A DNA stretch of 64,000 bases from Desulforegula conservatrix Mb1Pa (GCF_000426225.1 NZ_AUEY01000001.1:1-64000), one strand, 5' to 3'; shown: positions 17,331-27,910, numbered from the stretch's first letter. Program-made: numbers and translations. The notes: generated by a model from the letters alone, not told the origin.

Positions 17331-17933
17331 ATGAAAGTTGCAAACATGACGTCAAAGAGCAAGGTATACACTTCAAATGTATTCCTGTGCACAGGTGACT
17401 GGAATCGCATTGAGGACAGAAACACCCTGATTGACGTCGGTAACGACCCTTTGATAATTGATTACATTGAGAAGTATCCTTCAGGAATCGGGAAAAAAAG
17501 ATTGGATCAGGTTATCCTAACCCACAGCCACTCTGATCATTCCGGCATATTGCCCCTGATAAAAAAAATATTCAACCCTGTGGTATATGCATTTTCACCA
17601 TTCCAGGAAGGCGTGGACAGAACCCTCGGAGACGGGGATTTGATTAAAATTGCGGATCAGATGTTCGAGGTAATTCATATGCCAGGACACAGCGATGATT
17701 CCCTATGCTTTTTTTCCCCATCCGACGGGTCGCTTTTTGTGGGTGACGTTCCCGTAATAATAAAATCTTCAGGCGGGACATATGAAAAAGCATTTATTGA
17801 AAAGATGAAAATCCTGTCCGGGAAAAACATCAAAACGATATATTTCGGTCATGGAGATCCCCTTACAGAAAACCCGGCCCAGGCTGTCATGAATTCATAC
17901 AAATACATATTGATGAATAATGCCACTTCCTGA
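17331..17933 (+). CDS. Metallo-beta-lactamase fold hydrolase
   Basis: A 200-residue MBL-fold protein. Metal-binding motifs are THSHSDHSG, the His in MPGHSDDSLCFF, the bridging Asp in LFVGDVPV and the last His in YFGHGDP, so the dinuclear site looks complete. Start at 17331 (MKVANMTSK) has AGAAGG upstream and lies 7 bp after the CheR-like gene; longer starts would run inside that gene. Glyoxalase II-like hydrolases and many uncharacterised enzymes share this layout; the substrate is unknown. Co-transcription with the short CheR-like enzyme is likely. Confidence 0.85.
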   Translation: MKVANMTSKSKVYTSNVFLCTGDWNRIEDRNTLIDVGNDPLIIDYIEKYPSGIGKKRLDQVILTHSHSDHSGILPLIKKIFNPVVYAFSPFQEGVDRTLGDGDLIKIADQMFEVIHMPGHSDDSLCFFSPSDGSLFVGDVPVIIKSSGGTYEKAFIEKMKILSGKNIKTIYFGHGDPLTENPAQAVMNSYKYILMNNATS

Positions 17934-18354
17934 ACCAGAGTACCTGAATCAGAGCAATAATATATTCAATTTTTGATGTCAATTTTTGATGTTGCAAAAC
18001 CCAGCGATAAAGGGTTAATATGTTTGAAATGTTTCAAAAACGCCATGACATTTTGTCATAGTGATCAAATCGCAAATCTTTTTTCTGCACTGTTTTTTCT
18101 GAAGCCTGATTTTTAAACGGCTGTTTTCTCCAAAGCACTTTTTATCAAATGACTGCCGTCTGTTTATGTTCCAAGCGGAAGATAAATTGGCAAGGCAATC
18201 AGGCTCAAAACAAAACATTTCATTAATCACAAATCAGGAGGCCAATTAAGCTTCATTTTTTCCCACAGAAACTTGCTGATTTTTGCCCCACCCATGATGT
18301 CGATATCTGATGAATAGCTCTATTTAATTACCCAAGATAATTATGGAGGAATAC
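17934..18354. other. Intergenic region before cheW, nothing recognised
   Basis: A/T-rich, 421 bp, no reading frame with coding character, no family A or bipartite repeat. It presumably holds the cheW promoter; an AGGAGG at 18236 is not followed by a usable start. I could not identify a sigma-28 or sigma-54 promoter with confidence. Confidence 0.4.
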
Positions 18355-18849
18355 ATGAGTTCAACAGAAACCATCCAGGCAGCACAATACCTTACATACA
18401 GATTAGAAGACGAAGTGTTCGCAGTTGACGTGGCCAAGGTCAGGGAAATACTTGACTACACTCCGGCAACCAAAATTCCGGGAACACCTGATTTTATTAG
18501 TGGAATAATCAACGTGAGGGGAAGCGTTATTCCCGTGGTTAACATGCGCATCAAATTCGGACTCCCGAATACAGAAAAAACCGTAAATACCTGCATAGTT
18601 GTCATGGAAATAGGAAGTGACGAAGAAAAGACCATACTCGGGGCTCTTGTTGATTCGGTACAGGAAGTATTTGAACTGGAAGCTGCCATGATAGAGCCAC
18701 CACCTAAAATGGGCACAAGACTAAAAACCGAATATATTAAAGGCATAGGCAAGCGTAACAATGAATTAATTATAATCCTTGACATAGACAGGGTTTTTTC
18801 AAACAGCGAGCTTATGATCATAAAAGACAACAATGATATTCAGGACTGA
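18355..18849 (+). CDS. cheW: Chemotaxis coupling protein CheW
   Basis: CheW scaffold that links chemoreceptors to the kinase CheA. The 164-residue protein shows QYLTYRLEDEVFAVDVAKVREIL, IPGTPDFISGIINVRGSVIPVVNMRIKFG and GALVDSVQEVFEL, a standard single-domain CheW. The start at 18355 (MSSTETIQ) is supported by GGAGG five bases upstream; that site overlaps the alternative ATG at 18343. It precedes three receptor genes, and cheA/cheY are not in the window. Confidence 0.94.
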   Translation: MSSTETIQAAQYLTYRLEDEVFAVDVAKVREILDYTPATKIPGTPDFISGIINVRGSVIPVVNMRIKFGLPNTEKTVNTCIVVMEIGSDEEKTILGALVDSVQEVFELEAAMIEPPPKMGTRLKTEYIKGIGKRNNELIIILDIDRVFSNSELMIIKDNNDIQD

Positions 18850-18870
18850 TTAAGCGGTCTCTTGCCTCCC

Positions 18871-18993
18871 AATATTGCTGAATTGATTATTCTCTGTAGG
18901 GTGAGTCCTGCCCCTTTCACGCACCATGCTTACTTAATCTGTGCGTGAAAAAAAACGCACCCACCCTTGATTTTGCCATATTTCAACAATATT
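18871..18993. repeat. 123-bp MITE-like element (family E) with internal hairpin
   Basis: Ends AATATTGCTGAATT (18871-18884) and TTTCAACAATATT (18981-18993) are inverted. The centre contains a perfect 10-bp stem TTTCACGCAC (18915-18924) / GTGCGTGAAA (18941-18950), which could end the cheW transcript. A second element with the same ends and length is at 25132-25253. Confidence 0.55.
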
Positions 18994-19025
18994 GGCCTTA
19001 ACCCAGTATTGATGAAGGAGATAGC

Positions 19026-21524
19026 ATGCTCGCAAACATGAAAATCGGAAACAAGGTAATGATGGCCATGCTCGCCATGGCAGGTCTGTGTTTCGTTATT
19101 GGTGTAGTAGGGTATTATTCTACTTCCACGGTCAAAAACTCCATGAATGAGATTTCTGATGTCAGACTTCCGAGTATATTCGGCCTTGAAATCATTAACG
19201 AAGCCCAGACCGCTATCCAGAGAGCAGAGAGAAGCCTGATTCTGCCTGAAATATTCAACGACACAAAAGAGAAAGAAGTTCAGATCGCAGGCCTGAACGA
19301 CGCATGGCAGAGAGTGGACAAAGGATGGAAAATATATGAACCTCTGCCCCAGACAAAAGAGGAGGAAATTCTCTGGAAAAAATTTGTGCCTGCATGGGAA
19401 GCCTGGAAAAAAGACAGCAACACAGTGGTAGATCTCATAAAATCAGGAAAAAGAGACGAAGCTTTGAAAATGTCCGTTGGCGAGGCAAGACAAAGCTTCT
19501 CTGCTGCTGAGACTTTGCTTGGAGAAATAATAGCGCTCAATGAAAAAGTAGCCAGCGAGGAATCAAAAGCAGCGCATTCCAAAGCTGCAACAATGACCTT
19601 GCTCATTGTCATTTTCGGAATATTTGCAATTCTTCTTGCAATCGGATTCGGGTTTATTTTCAAAAAAAATGTTGTTGGCATTATTAACTCCATTCTTGAT
19701 GAGACAAAAAAACTCGTTGATGCAGCTGTATCAGGAAGACTTGCAACCAGGGCTGATCTTGACAAGGTGAATTTCGAATTCAGAGAAATAGCCATCGGCA
19801 TAAACGAGACCCTCGATGCAGTTATCGGGCCACTGAATGTTGCGGCAGAATATGTCGACCGCATTGCCAAGGGCGATATCCCGCCCAAAATAACAGACAC
19901 GTACAAAGGCGATTTCAACGAAATCAAAAACAATCTTAACCAGTGCATTGAAGCCGTTAACAATATGATAGCTGACGCAAATGCGCTTTCAAAGGCAGCA
20001 ATCGATGGCAAACTTGCAACAAGGACAGATGCGACAAGACACCAGGGGGATTTCCGCAGAATAATAGAAGGAGTCAATGGAACCCTCGACGCTGTCATCG
20101 GGCCTCTTAATGTTGCTGCCGAATATGTGGACAGAATAGCAAAGGGCGACATTCCGCCAAGAATCACAGACTCTTACAATGGTGATTTCAATGAGATCAA
20201 AAACAATCTTAACCAGTGTATTGGTGCTGTAAACAACATGATATCTGACGCGAACCTCCTTTCAAAGGCCGCCGTTGAAGGCAGGCTTGCCACAAGAGCA
20301 GATTCAGCCAAACACCAGGGAGATTTCCGAAAAATTATTGAGGGAGTAAACAGCACGCTTGACGCAGTTATCGGGCCACTTAATGTTGCGGGAGAGTATA
20401 TTGACAGAATCTCAAAGGGAGACATACCTCCTTCAATAACAGATAATTACAATGGTGATTTCAACACAATCAAAAACAACCTTAATATCCTGATTGAAGC
20501 CAACAACGAAATAACAACGGTTGCCGAAGAAATTGCGGGCGGGAACCTGACTGTATCAGCAAGAAGCAGATCAGACAGGGATAAACTGATGTTTGCCCTT
20601 GAAAGCATGCTTAAAAAACTCACGGAAGTTGTGGCAAATGTACAGCAGGCGGCAAGCCATGTTGCAAAGGGCTCAGAGGAACTGAGCGTCAAGTCCGAGC
20701 AGATATCGCAAGGCTCCACCGAACAGGCTGCGTCGGCCGAAGAAGTATCTGCTTCAATGGAAGAGATGACGGCAAATATTCTGCAAAATGCCGAAAACTC
20801 CCAGCAGACTGAAAAAATAGCTACAAAAGCAGCTGAAGACGCGCTCCAGGGAGGATCGGCAGTATCTGAAACTGTAAAAGCAATGCAGGAAATTGCGAGC
20901 AAAATTTCAATAATCGAGGAAATAGCCCGCCAGACTAACATGCTGGCTCTTAATGCGGCCATTGAAGCTGCAAGGGCTGGTGAACACGGCAAGGGCTTTG
21001 CAGTTGTTGCAGCTGAAGTAAGAAGACTTGCAGAAAGAAGCCAGAACGCGGCAGGAGAAATAAACCGCCTGTCCAGCTCGAGTGTTCAGGTTGCAGAAAA
21101 AGCCGGAGAACTGCTTGCGAGCATTGTCCCTGCCATCCAGAAAACCGCCGATCTTGTTCAGGAGATTACGGCGGCAAGCAATGAACAGAGAACAGGCACA
21201 GACCAAATCAATAAAGCCATTCAGCAGCTTGATCAGGTTATTCAGCAGAATGCGGCAGGCGCAGAGGAAATGGCATCAACAACAAGTGATCTGAGAGAAC
21301 AATCGGAACAGCTCCAGGACGCAATAAGCTTTTTCAGGACAGACAGCTCTTCAGGAAGAAGAGTCCGCACAAAAGCTATAGCGCTAAAGCCTTCCCAATC
21401 AGGCAAATTTTTTCTTCAGCATGAGAAAGGATCAGGGCCAAAACCCAAAGGCGCCGGTATTGCCATTGACCTGATAGAAAGAGGCAGAAAAGACGACCTA
21501 GATTCGGAATTTGAGATTTACTGA
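19026..21524 (+). CDS. Methyl-accepting chemotaxis protein with 4HB sensor and poly-HAMP array (MCP1)
   Basis: An 832-residue receptor. TM1 is about residues 12-32, a periplasmic four-helix-bundle-type sensor follows to ~190, TM2 is TLLIVIFGIFAILLAIGFGF, then a HAMP array to ~510, the MA signalling domain with the hairpin tip [31 protein letters not shown], and a linker ending EFEIY. The HAMP array is three copies of a ~90-residue unit made of two HAMP-like halves ([20 protein letters not shown] and [33 protein letters not shown]). Tail EFEIY fits the CheR-docking pattern x-[HFYW]-x2-[HFYW]. GAAGGAGATA precedes ATG. Confidence 0.95.
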   Translation: MLANMKIGNKVMMAMLAMAGLCFVIGVVGYYSTSTVKNSMNEISDVRLPSIFGLEIINEAQTAIQRAERSLILPEIFNDTKEKEVQIAGLNDAWQRVDKGWKIYEPLPQTKEEEILWKKFVPAWEAWKKDSNTVVDLIKSGKRDEALKMSVGEARQSFSAAETLLGEIIALNEKVASEESKAAHSKAATMTLLIVIFGIFAILLAIGFGFIFKKNVVGIINSILDETKKLVDAAVSGRLATRADLDKVNFEFREIAIGINETLDAVIGPLNVAAEYVDRIAKGDIPPKITDTYKGDFNEIKNNLNQCIEAVNNMIADANALSKAAIDGKLATRTDATRHQGDFRRIIEGVNGTLDAVIGPLNVAAEYVDRIAKGDIPPRITDSYNGDFNEIKNNLNQCIGAVNNMISDANLLSKAAVEGRLATRADSAKHQGDFRKIIEGVNSTLDAVIGPLNVAGEYIDRISKGDIPPSITDNYNGDFNTIKNNLNILIEANNEITTVAEEIAGGNLTVSARSRSDRDKLMFALESMLKKLTEVVANVQQAASHVAKGSEELSVKSEQISQGSTEQAASAEEVSASMEEMTANILQNAENSQQTEKIATKAAEDALQGGSAVSETVKAMQEIASKISIIEEIARQTNMLALNAAIEAARAGEHGKGFAVVAAEVRRLAERSQNAAGEINRLSSSSVQVAEKAGELLASIVPAIQKTADLVQEITAASNEQRTGTDQINKAIQQLDQVIQQNAAGAEEMASTTSDLREQSEQLQDAISFFRTDSSSGRRVRTKAIALKPSQSGKFFLQHEKGSGPKPKGAGIAIDLIERGRKDDLDSEFEIY

Positions 21525-21638
21525 AAACAGACTCAATAAGATCAATGATATTAAAGCCTTTCAAATCAACAACAATTCTCTAACCATAGTATACGTGCAT
21601 TTAACCATTTTTTGATTCATGAAAACGAGGTGCTCTTT

Positions 21639-24600
21639 ATGTTCAAAAATATGAAGCTTGCCACAAAAGTCATATCCGGTTTTATTACGGTCGCGCTGGT
21701 TGCCGGAGTAATCGGATTGATCGGCATCTTAAAAATCAAACAGATCAGTGATGCAGACACAATACTGTATGAAAAAGTCGCTAAACCGCTCGAAGAGCTT
21801 GCAAGTATATCCATTAATTTCCAGAGAGTCAGAGTCAATTCCCGGGATCTGATAAATGCCACTACAAAAGAGGAACAGGCCAATTTCACCAAGAGGATTA
21901 CAGATCTTAGAAATGATATAAATGAAATAAGCGCGAGCTTTGAAAAAAGCATTATTTCAGATGAGGCAAAAAAACTCTTTGCAGACTTCAAACAGTCCAG
22001 AGCAGAATATGCTACCCAGCTTGACAAGATCGTCAGCTTTGTAAATCAGGGCAAGATTGATGAGGCTAGGGCCGTTCTTAAAGGAGATGCTGCTGTCGCG
22101 TCAAGAAACGAGCAAACCATTCTCGAAAAGCTTATGGAGAACAAAGTCAAACAGGGCAAGGAAATATCAGACAGCAATACAAACATTGCGAGCGCGGCAT
22201 CTTATACCATGATAGCATTCGCGCTCTTCGGAATTCTTGCAGCTGTTGTTTTAGGCGTGTATATTTCCGCAATCATCAAAAAAATCATAAGCTCACTGCT
22301 TAATGAAACCAGAAATCTCGTAGATGCCGCTGTTAATGGCAGACTGGCCACAAGAGCCGATACAGACAGAATAAATTTTGAATTCAGAGGCATAGGAACA
22401 GGCCTTAATGAAACCCTTGATGCTGTGATCGGGCCTCTCAATGTTGCTGCGGAATATATAGACCGAATTTCCAAAGGCGACGTACCTCCTAAAATCACAG
22501 ACACCTACAAAGGCGACTTTAACGAGATAAAAAACAATCTGAATCAGTGCATAGACGCGGTCAACAGCATGTCAGGCGATACCAGTTCTCTTGTCAAAGC
22601 AGCCGTTGAAGGCAGACTCGCGACACGCGCGGACGCTTCAAGGCACCAGGGAGATTTCCGCAAAATCGTTGAAGGCATTAATGAAACCCTTGATGCTGTC
22701 ATCGGGCCTCTCAATATTGCTGCCGAATATGTTGACCGTATAAGCAAGGGCGACATACCTCCAAAAATTACTGATACTTACAAAGGCGACTTCAATGAAA
22801 TCAAAAACAATCTGAATCAGTGCATAGAAAACCTAAATGGGCTCATCAACGAGATGAACAATATGTCAAGACAGCATGATCTTGGAGACATAGATGTCTT
22901 GATTGACGGAGGGAAGTTTACCGGCGCTTACAGGGAAATGGGCGAAGGTGTCAACAAGATGGTCACAGGCCATATAGCTGTGAAGAAAAAGGCCATGGCC
23001 TGCATTGCTGAGTTCGGAAAAGGCAATTTCGAAGCACCTCTTGAAAAATTCCCTGGCAAAAAAGTATTTATCAATGAAACCATTGAGGAGGTTCGCACCA
23101 GACTGAATGCCCTGATAGCAGATGCCAATACGCTATCCAAGGCAGCGGTTGAAGGCAAACTCGCAACAAGGGCAGATGCGACAAGACACCAGGGGGATTT
23201 CCGCAGAATAATAGAAGGGGTAAATGGGACCCTCGACGCTGTCATCGGGCCTCTTAATGTTGCTGCCGAATATGTGGACAGAATTGCAAAGGGCGACATT
23301 CCGCCAAGAATCACAGACTCTTACAATGGTGATTTCAATGAGATCAAAAACAATCTTAACCAGTGTATTGAGGCAGTAAACAATATGATAGCAGACGCAA
23401 ATCTCCTTGCAAAGGCGGCAGTTGAAGGCAGGCTTGCCTCAAGAGCAGATTCTGCAAAACACCAGGGAGATTTCCGAAAAATTATTGAGGGAGTAAACAG
23501 CACGCTAGACGCAGTTATCGGGCCTCTGAACGTTGCGGGAGAGTATATTGACAGAATCTCAAAGGGAGATATTCCTCCTTCCATCACAGATAATTACAGT
23601 GGTGATTTCAACACAATCAAAAACAACCTGAATATCCTGATCGAAGCCAATAACGAGATAACGACGGTCGCAGAAGAAATTGCCGGGGGAAATCTTATGG
23701 TTTCCGCCAGAAGCAGGTCTGACAGGGATAAGCTGATGTTTGCCCTTGAAAGCATGCTTAAAAAACTGACTGAAGTTGTGGCAAACGTGCAGCAGGCCGC
23801 AAACCACGTTGCAAAGGGCTCAGAGGAACTGAGCGTCAAGTCCGAGCAGATATCGCAAGGCTCCACCGAACAGGCTGCGTCGGCCGAGGAGGTATCTGCT
23901 TCAATGGAACAGATGACGGCAAATATCCTGCAAAATGCCGAAAACTCCCAGCAGACCGAAAAAATAGCCACAAAAGCGGCCCAGGACGCGCTCCAGGGTG
24001 GCTCGGCAGTGGCGGAAACGGTCAAGGCAATGCAGGACATTGCTAGCAAGATTTCTATAATAGAGGAAATAGCCCGCCAGACTAACATGCTGGCTCTTAA
24101 TGCGGCCATTGAAGCTGCAAGGGCTGGAGAACACGGCAAGGGCTTTGCAGTTGTTGCCGCTGAAGTAAGAAGACTTGCAGAAAGAAGTCAGAACGCGGCA
24201 GGAGAAATAAACCGCCTGTCCAGCTCAAGTGTTCAGGTTGCGGAAAAAGCTGGTGAACTGCTTGCGAGCATTGTTCCTGCCATCCAGAAAACGGCTGACC
24301 TTGTTCAGGAGATTACGGCGGCAAGCAATGAACAGAGAACAGGCACAGACCAGATCAATAAAGCCATTCAGCAGCTTGACCAGGTTATTCAGCAAAATGC
24401 CGCAGGTGCAGAGGAAATGGCTTCAACCACGAGCGATCTGAGGGAACAATCGGAACAGCTCCAGGACGCAATAAGCTTTTTCAGGACAGACAGCTCTTCA
24501 GGAAAAAAATCCCGCAGCTCAGGAGCTTCGAGGGCAATAGCGCCAAAACCGTCCCAGTCAGCCGGCCTCCTTCTTTCTCAAGGGAAAGGAGCAAAGCCTA

Positions 24601-24677
24601 AAGGAGCAGGGATTGCCATTGACCTTATAGAAAGAGGCAGAAAAGACGATCTTGATTCGGAATTTGAAGTTTACTAA
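21639..24677 (+). CDS. Methyl-accepting chemotaxis protein with extended poly-HAMP array (MCP2)
   Basis: A 1012-residue receptor. Start at 21639 ([10 protein letters not shown]) has GAGGTG upstream and matches the start of MCP3 ([10 protein letters not shown]); the earlier ATG at 21612 lacks such support. It has TM1, a ~150-residue sensor, TM2 ([20 protein letters not shown]), then four of the double-HAMP units. These are interrupted by a distinct module ([30 protein letters not shown], then [24 protein letters not shown]) known from other poly-HAMP receptors. MA domain and tail are nearly identical to MCP1 even at DNA level; it ends EFEVY. Followed by a hairpin at 24692. Confidence 0.95.
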   Translation: MFKNMKLATKVISGFITVALVAGVIGLIGILKIKQISDADTILYEKVAKPLEELASISINFQRVRVNSRDLINATTKEEQANFTKRITDLRNDINEISASFEKSIISDEAKKLFADFKQSRAEYATQLDKIVSFVNQGKIDEARAVLKGDAAVASRNEQTILEKLMENKVKQGKEISDSNTNIASAASYTMIAFALFGILAAVVLGVYISAIIKKIISSLLNETRNLVDAAVNGRLATRADTDRINFEFRGIGTGLNETLDAVIGPLNVAAEYIDRISKGDVPPKITDTYKGDFNEIKNNLNQCIDAVNSMSGDTSSLVKAAVEGRLATRADASRHQGDFRKIVEGINETLDAVIGPLNIAAEYVDRISKGDIPPKITDTYKGDFNEIKNNLNQCIENLNGLINEMNNMSRQHDLGDIDVLIDGGKFTGAYREMGEGVNKMVTGHIAVKKKAMACIAEFGKGNFEAPLEKFPGKKVFINETIEEVRTRLNALIADANTLSKAAVEGKLATRADATRHQGDFRRIIEGVNGTLDAVIGPLNVAAEYVDRIAKGDIPPRITDSYNGDFNEIKNNLNQCIEAVNNMIADANLLAKAAVEGRLASRADSAKHQGDFRKIIEGVNSTLDAVIGPLNVAGEYIDRISKGDIPPSITDNYSGDFNTIKNNLNILIEANNEITTVAEEIAGGNLMVSARSRSDRDKLMFALESMLKKLTEVVANVQQAANHVAKGSEELSVKSEQISQGSTEQAASAEEVSASMEQMTANILQNAENSQQTEKIATKAAQDALQGGSAVAETVKAMQDIASKISIIEEIARQTNMLALNAAIEAARAGEHGKGFAVVAAEVRRLAERSQNAAGEINRLSSSSVQVAEKAGELLASIVPAIQKTADLVQEITAASNEQRTGTDQINKAIQQLDQVIQQNAAGAEEMASTTSDLREQSEQLQDAISFFRTDSSSGKKSRSSGASRAIAPKPSQSAGLLLSQGKGAKPKGAGIAIDLIERGRKDDLDSEFEVY

Positions 24678-24691
24678 TTATATTTAATTAC

Positions 24692-24728
24692 ATCAAAGGG
24701 GTACGTGCATTGCTTGCACGCGCCTTTT
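24692..24728 (+). terminator. Terminator-like hairpin after MCP2
   Basis: Stem CGTGCA (24704-24709) / TGCACG (24715-24720), which extends outward through CAAAGG and CCTTTTG, and ends in TTTT. It lies 15 bp past the MCP2 stop. Confidence 0.6.
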
Positions 24729-24846
24729 GATGGGTAAATGTTGGGACAGTCACAAAGAATGTGATTAACCCAATCTAAAAGGCTCTGTTCCCGCTAAGTG
24801 TGGAATATTTATCATTCCAATAACCAACTAATACTTTTAATAAAAA

Positions 24847-24997
24847 ACGCCTCCGGCGGGTCGCTTTTTGAAAAAAGCTCCGCAAAAACTTTCAGGTAAT
24901 TAGACAGTGCATGCACAATTTTAGGGCATTTGCGTCTGATCATAATAAAAACATAAAGTTTTTGAGGTGACTTAAGGAACTTTTTACAAAAAGTTCC
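24847..24997. repeat. Bipartite hairpin repeat (Y-X), copy 2, reversed
   Basis: Here the order is reversed: half Y at 24847-24892 (GGGTCGCTTTTTGAAAAAAG with GCTCCGCAAAAACTTT) and half X at 24976-24997 (GGAACTTTTT-AC-AAAAAGTTCC), separated by ~80 bp that includes CATAAAGTTTTTGAGG next to X. It keeps the same inward-facing AAAAACTTT/AAAGTTTTT arrangement as the other copies. Confidence 0.75.
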
Positions 24998-25131
24998 CCC
25001 AAGATCCATAAGTCCAAAAAGGATTATTATTTCGCTTTTCAACTTCTAAGGGGAACATAGCCAGCTAAAAAACCGATTTATGCGAAATTCTGCTCTGAAA
25101 GAACTAAATATAATAGCCTGGCGCAACGCTC

Positions 25132-25253
25132 AATATTGTTGAATTAGGCGTAAGTCGCGCTGCTCGACGTGAGAGGCACCATAAAAATCTTCTTTCTTAT
25201 GGTGGGCTTCGCTGAAGCTCAGCACAACCTACATTTTTTAATTCAACAGCATT
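25132..25253. repeat. 122-bp MITE-like element (family E), second copy
   Basis: Ends AATATTGTTGAATTA (25132-25146) and TAATTCAACAGCATT (25239-25253) are inverted with two mismatches, and match the ends at 18871-18993. The interior differs and includes CTTATGGTGGGCTTCGCTGA. The rest of the 24998-25373 gap before MCP3 shows no gene. Confidence 0.5.
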
Positions 25254-25373
25254 GTGGGACCAAGGGGCTGTTTCACTAATTATGCAACTTATTTCAACAT
25301 CGGAGGACACACTCTCAACTCAATTATTTCCATGTACTAATTATATTTATGTTTAATTCAAAGAGGTGGATTT

Positions 25374-27608
25374 ATGTTCAAAAATATGAAACTCGGAGGC
25401 AAACTGGCTGTTGGCTTTGGATTTTGCATCTTTGTAATAGTTGTTCTTAGTGGAATAACAATTACTCAGCTGAACAAACTGGCTCGTTTGCAGGATGAAG
25501 GAGCCAAGCTGGCCAAAGATGCCGTCATCACCATGGGGGCAGCCGGAATAGGAGAAGAAACCTATTCAGTAGTTGCCGACGCGATAATCAACCGAAATAT
25601 TGCAGAAACAGAAAAAAACTGGGCCGCAATTAAAGAAAAAAACGACAAGGAATTCAAGGACGTCGAAGCAATAGTGGACACCCCGGAAGAAAGGGCTCTG
25701 CTGAAAAAGGCCGAGGGCGATTACGCAGAAATGGTAAAGCATTTCGAGAATGATCTTATGCCTCTGCTTAAATCAAATGGAGACGCTAAAAAAATATCGG
25801 ATGTTGATGGAGAAATCGATCCACATAAAGTGGCCATCCATGAAAGCATGGTTGCCATATCCCAATCCATTGTAAAAGAATCGGAAAAAGGAGATCAGGT
25901 TTTTGATACGGCTCGTTCCGAGCTGACATGGCTTCTCATAATCTTTTCCATCATAGGCTCTCTGACAGCAGCTGGCTTTGCCTTTTTCATAACAGGCAAC
26001 ATCAAAAACATTATCAATATGCTTATGTCTGAAACCAAAACCCTTGTAGAAGCAGCTGTTAACGGCAGGCTTGCAACAAGGGCAGACACAGAAAAAATCA
26101 ATTTTGAATTCAGAGGGATAGCAGATGGCTTTAATGAAACATTAGACGCTGTAATAGGGCCTCTCAATGTTTCAGCCGAATACGTGGACAGGATCGCCAA
26201 GGGTGATATTCCTCCGAAGATTACAGACATGTATAAAGGTGACTTCAACGAAATCAAAAACAACCTGAATCTCTGTATAGACGCCATAATAGCAATGATA
26301 ACCGATGCCAATATGCTGACAAAGGCAGCGGTTGAAGGAAAACTAGCAACTCGAGCAGACGCCACCAAGCATCAGGGCGATTTCCGAAGAATCATTGAAG
26401 GCGTTAACAGCACCCTCGATGCAGTTATCGGGCCTCTCAATGTTTCAGCCGAATATGTTGATCGCATCAGCAAGGGCGATATTCCTCCAAAGATAACAGA
26501 CAACTACAGCGGAGACTTCAAAGAAATAAAAAACAACATCAATGTTCTGATTGACGCAAATATCGATATCACAGCCGCTGCCGAAGCCATTGCAAACGGG
26601 GATCTGACCATCGACATACAAAAAAGATCCAACCAGGACAAACTTATGATTGCCCTGGATACAATGCTGAACAGGCTGACAGAAATAATAAATGAGGTTC
26701 AGGCCGCAGGGAATCAGGTCGCCCTTGGTTCTGATGACCTCAGCTCCAAATCAGAGCTGATATCCCAGGGAGCAACTGAACAGGCGGCTTCCGCAGAGGA
26801 AGTATCCGCATCCATGGAACAGATGACGGCAAACATCATGCAAAATGCCGAAAACTCCCAGCAGACAGAAAGAATAGCTACAAAAGCGGCTGAAGACGCC
26901 CTTGAGGGAGGATCTGCGGTTTCAGAAACAGTCAAGGCAATGAAGGATATTGCAAGCAGGATTTCCATAATCGAGGAAATAGCACGTCAGACAAACATGC
27001 TGGCCCTAAACGCAGCGATTGAAGCAGCTCGTGCAGACGAACACGGCAAGGGTTTTGCCGTGGTTGCTGCTGAAGTAAGAAGACTGGCGGAAAGAAGCCA
27101 GACTGCGGCAGGAGAGATAAACCGTCTGTCAAGCTCCAGTGTTCAGGTGGCTGAAAAAGCGGGCGAACTGCTTGCAAGCATTGTCCCTGCAATTCAGAAA
27201 ACTGCTGATCTTGTTCAGGAAATAACAGCTGCGAGCAATGAGCAAAAATCAGGCGCTGATCAGATAAATAAAGCCATTCAACAGCTGGATCAGGTAATTC
27301 AGCAAAATGCGGCCGGAGCCGAAGAAATGGCAGCTACAACATATAAACTCAAATCCCAGGCAGAGCAGCTTAAAGAAGCGGTCGGTTTTTTCAGTACAGA
27401 AAGCACTTCAGGAAGAAAAAAACATGGCCAGCGTGGTTCTAAAGTAATTGCCCAAAGATTGCCTCAATCCAGAAACATCCTTCTTCCCCAGGGAAAAGGA
27501 GGCGGGGCAAGAAATTCAGGTTCCGGGACTTCAGGATCAGGGATTGCGCTTGATCTGACAGAAAGAGGCAGACAGGACGATCTTGATTCTGAATTTGAGG
27601 TTTATTAG
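25374..27608 (+). CDS. Methyl-accepting chemotaxis protein with short poly-HAMP array (MCP3)
   Basis: A 744-residue receptor with TM1, a 4HB-like periplasmic sensor ([22 protein letters not shown] onward), TM2 ([23 protein letters not shown]), two double-HAMP units and an MA domain with [31 protein letters not shown]. The tail [20 protein letters not shown] is shared with MCP1 and MCP2 and ends in the candidate CheR-docking pentapeptide EFEVY. Its DNA is clearly more diverged than MCP1 versus MCP2. AAGAGGTGG precedes ATG. Confidence 0.95.
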   Translation: MFKNMKLGGKLAVGFGFCIFVIVVLSGITITQLNKLARLQDEGAKLAKDAVITMGAAGIGEETYSVVADAIINRNIAETEKNWAAIKEKNDKEFKDVEAIVDTPEERALLKKAEGDYAEMVKHFENDLMPLLKSNGDAKKISDVDGEIDPHKVAIHESMVAISQSIVKESEKGDQVFDTARSELTWLLIIFSIIGSLTAAGFAFFITGNIKNIINMLMSETKTLVEAAVNGRLATRADTEKINFEFRGIADGFNETLDAVIGPLNVSAEYVDRIAKGDIPPKITDMYKGDFNEIKNNLNLCIDAIIAMITDANMLTKAAVEGKLATRADATKHQGDFRRIIEGVNSTLDAVIGPLNVSAEYVDRISKGDIPPKITDNYSGDFKEIKNNINVLIDANIDITAAAEAIANGDLTIDIQKRSNQDKLMIALDTMLNRLTEIINEVQAAGNQVALGSDDLSSKSELISQGATEQAASAEEVSASMEQMTANIMQNAENSQQTERIATKAAEDALEGGSAVSETVKAMKDIASRISIIEEIARQTNMLALNAAIEAARADEHGKGFAVVAAEVRRLAERSQTAAGEINRLSSSSVQVAEKAGELLASIVPAIQKTADLVQEITAASNEQKSGADQINKAIQQLDQVIQQNAAGAEEMAATTYKLKSQAEQLKEAVGFFSTESTSGRKKHGQRGSKVIAQRLPQSRNILLPQGKGGGARNSGSGTSGSGIALDLTERGRQDDLDSEFEVY

Positions 27609-27624
27609 TATTATTCAGCAACTA

Positions 27625-27655
27625 TATGGTGCATGGGAAAAAACCACGCACCATA
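27625..27655. terminator. Hairpin after MCP3
   Basis: Stem TATGGTGCATGG / CCACGCACCATA (27625-27636 and 27644-27655) with one G-T pair and a 7-nt A-rich loop, 17 bp past the stop. No T tract follows on the plus strand, so it is either a weak terminator or an mRNA-end stabilising hairpin. Confidence 0.45.
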
Positions 27656-27759
27656 AGAAAAAATGGCTATGTACTATTTTCAGTATGATTGTCTGGTCTG
27701 AAAAAAGTGATTTACAAAAATATCGAAAGTATTGTTTTCCAAGCACCTGACATAATCAT

Positions 27760-27808
27760 AAAGTTTTTGCGGAGCTTTTTACAAAAAGCGACTCGCCGAA
27801 GGCGCTCA
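27760..27808. repeat. Single half Y of the bipartite repeat
   Basis: AAAGTTTTTGCGGAGCTTTT followed by ACAAAAAGCGACTCGCCGAA. Only half Y is present; no X half is visible within 200 bp. It lies between MCP3 and cheR. Confidence 0.65.
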
Positions 27809-27910
27809 AGCTAAAAATAAGACAGAGCCAAATAAGGAAATGCCTTATTTAATCACATTGCCAGATATACGCCTGCATTTGACGAATTATAAATACATCA
27901 AGGCTTAAGA

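Noticed and set aside
19700-24000. CRISPR-like periodicity
   Set aside because: The periodic repeats are ~270-bp coding units for HAMP domains within the MCP genes, not short repeats with unique spacers.
19280-24139. Long minus-strand open frames opposite the MCP genes (for example 19280-20167, 20447-20992, 23594-24139)
   Set aside because: They are antisense shadows of the repetitive MCP coding sequence, with Ser/Ala-rich low-complexity products, no ribosome sites and no family motifs.
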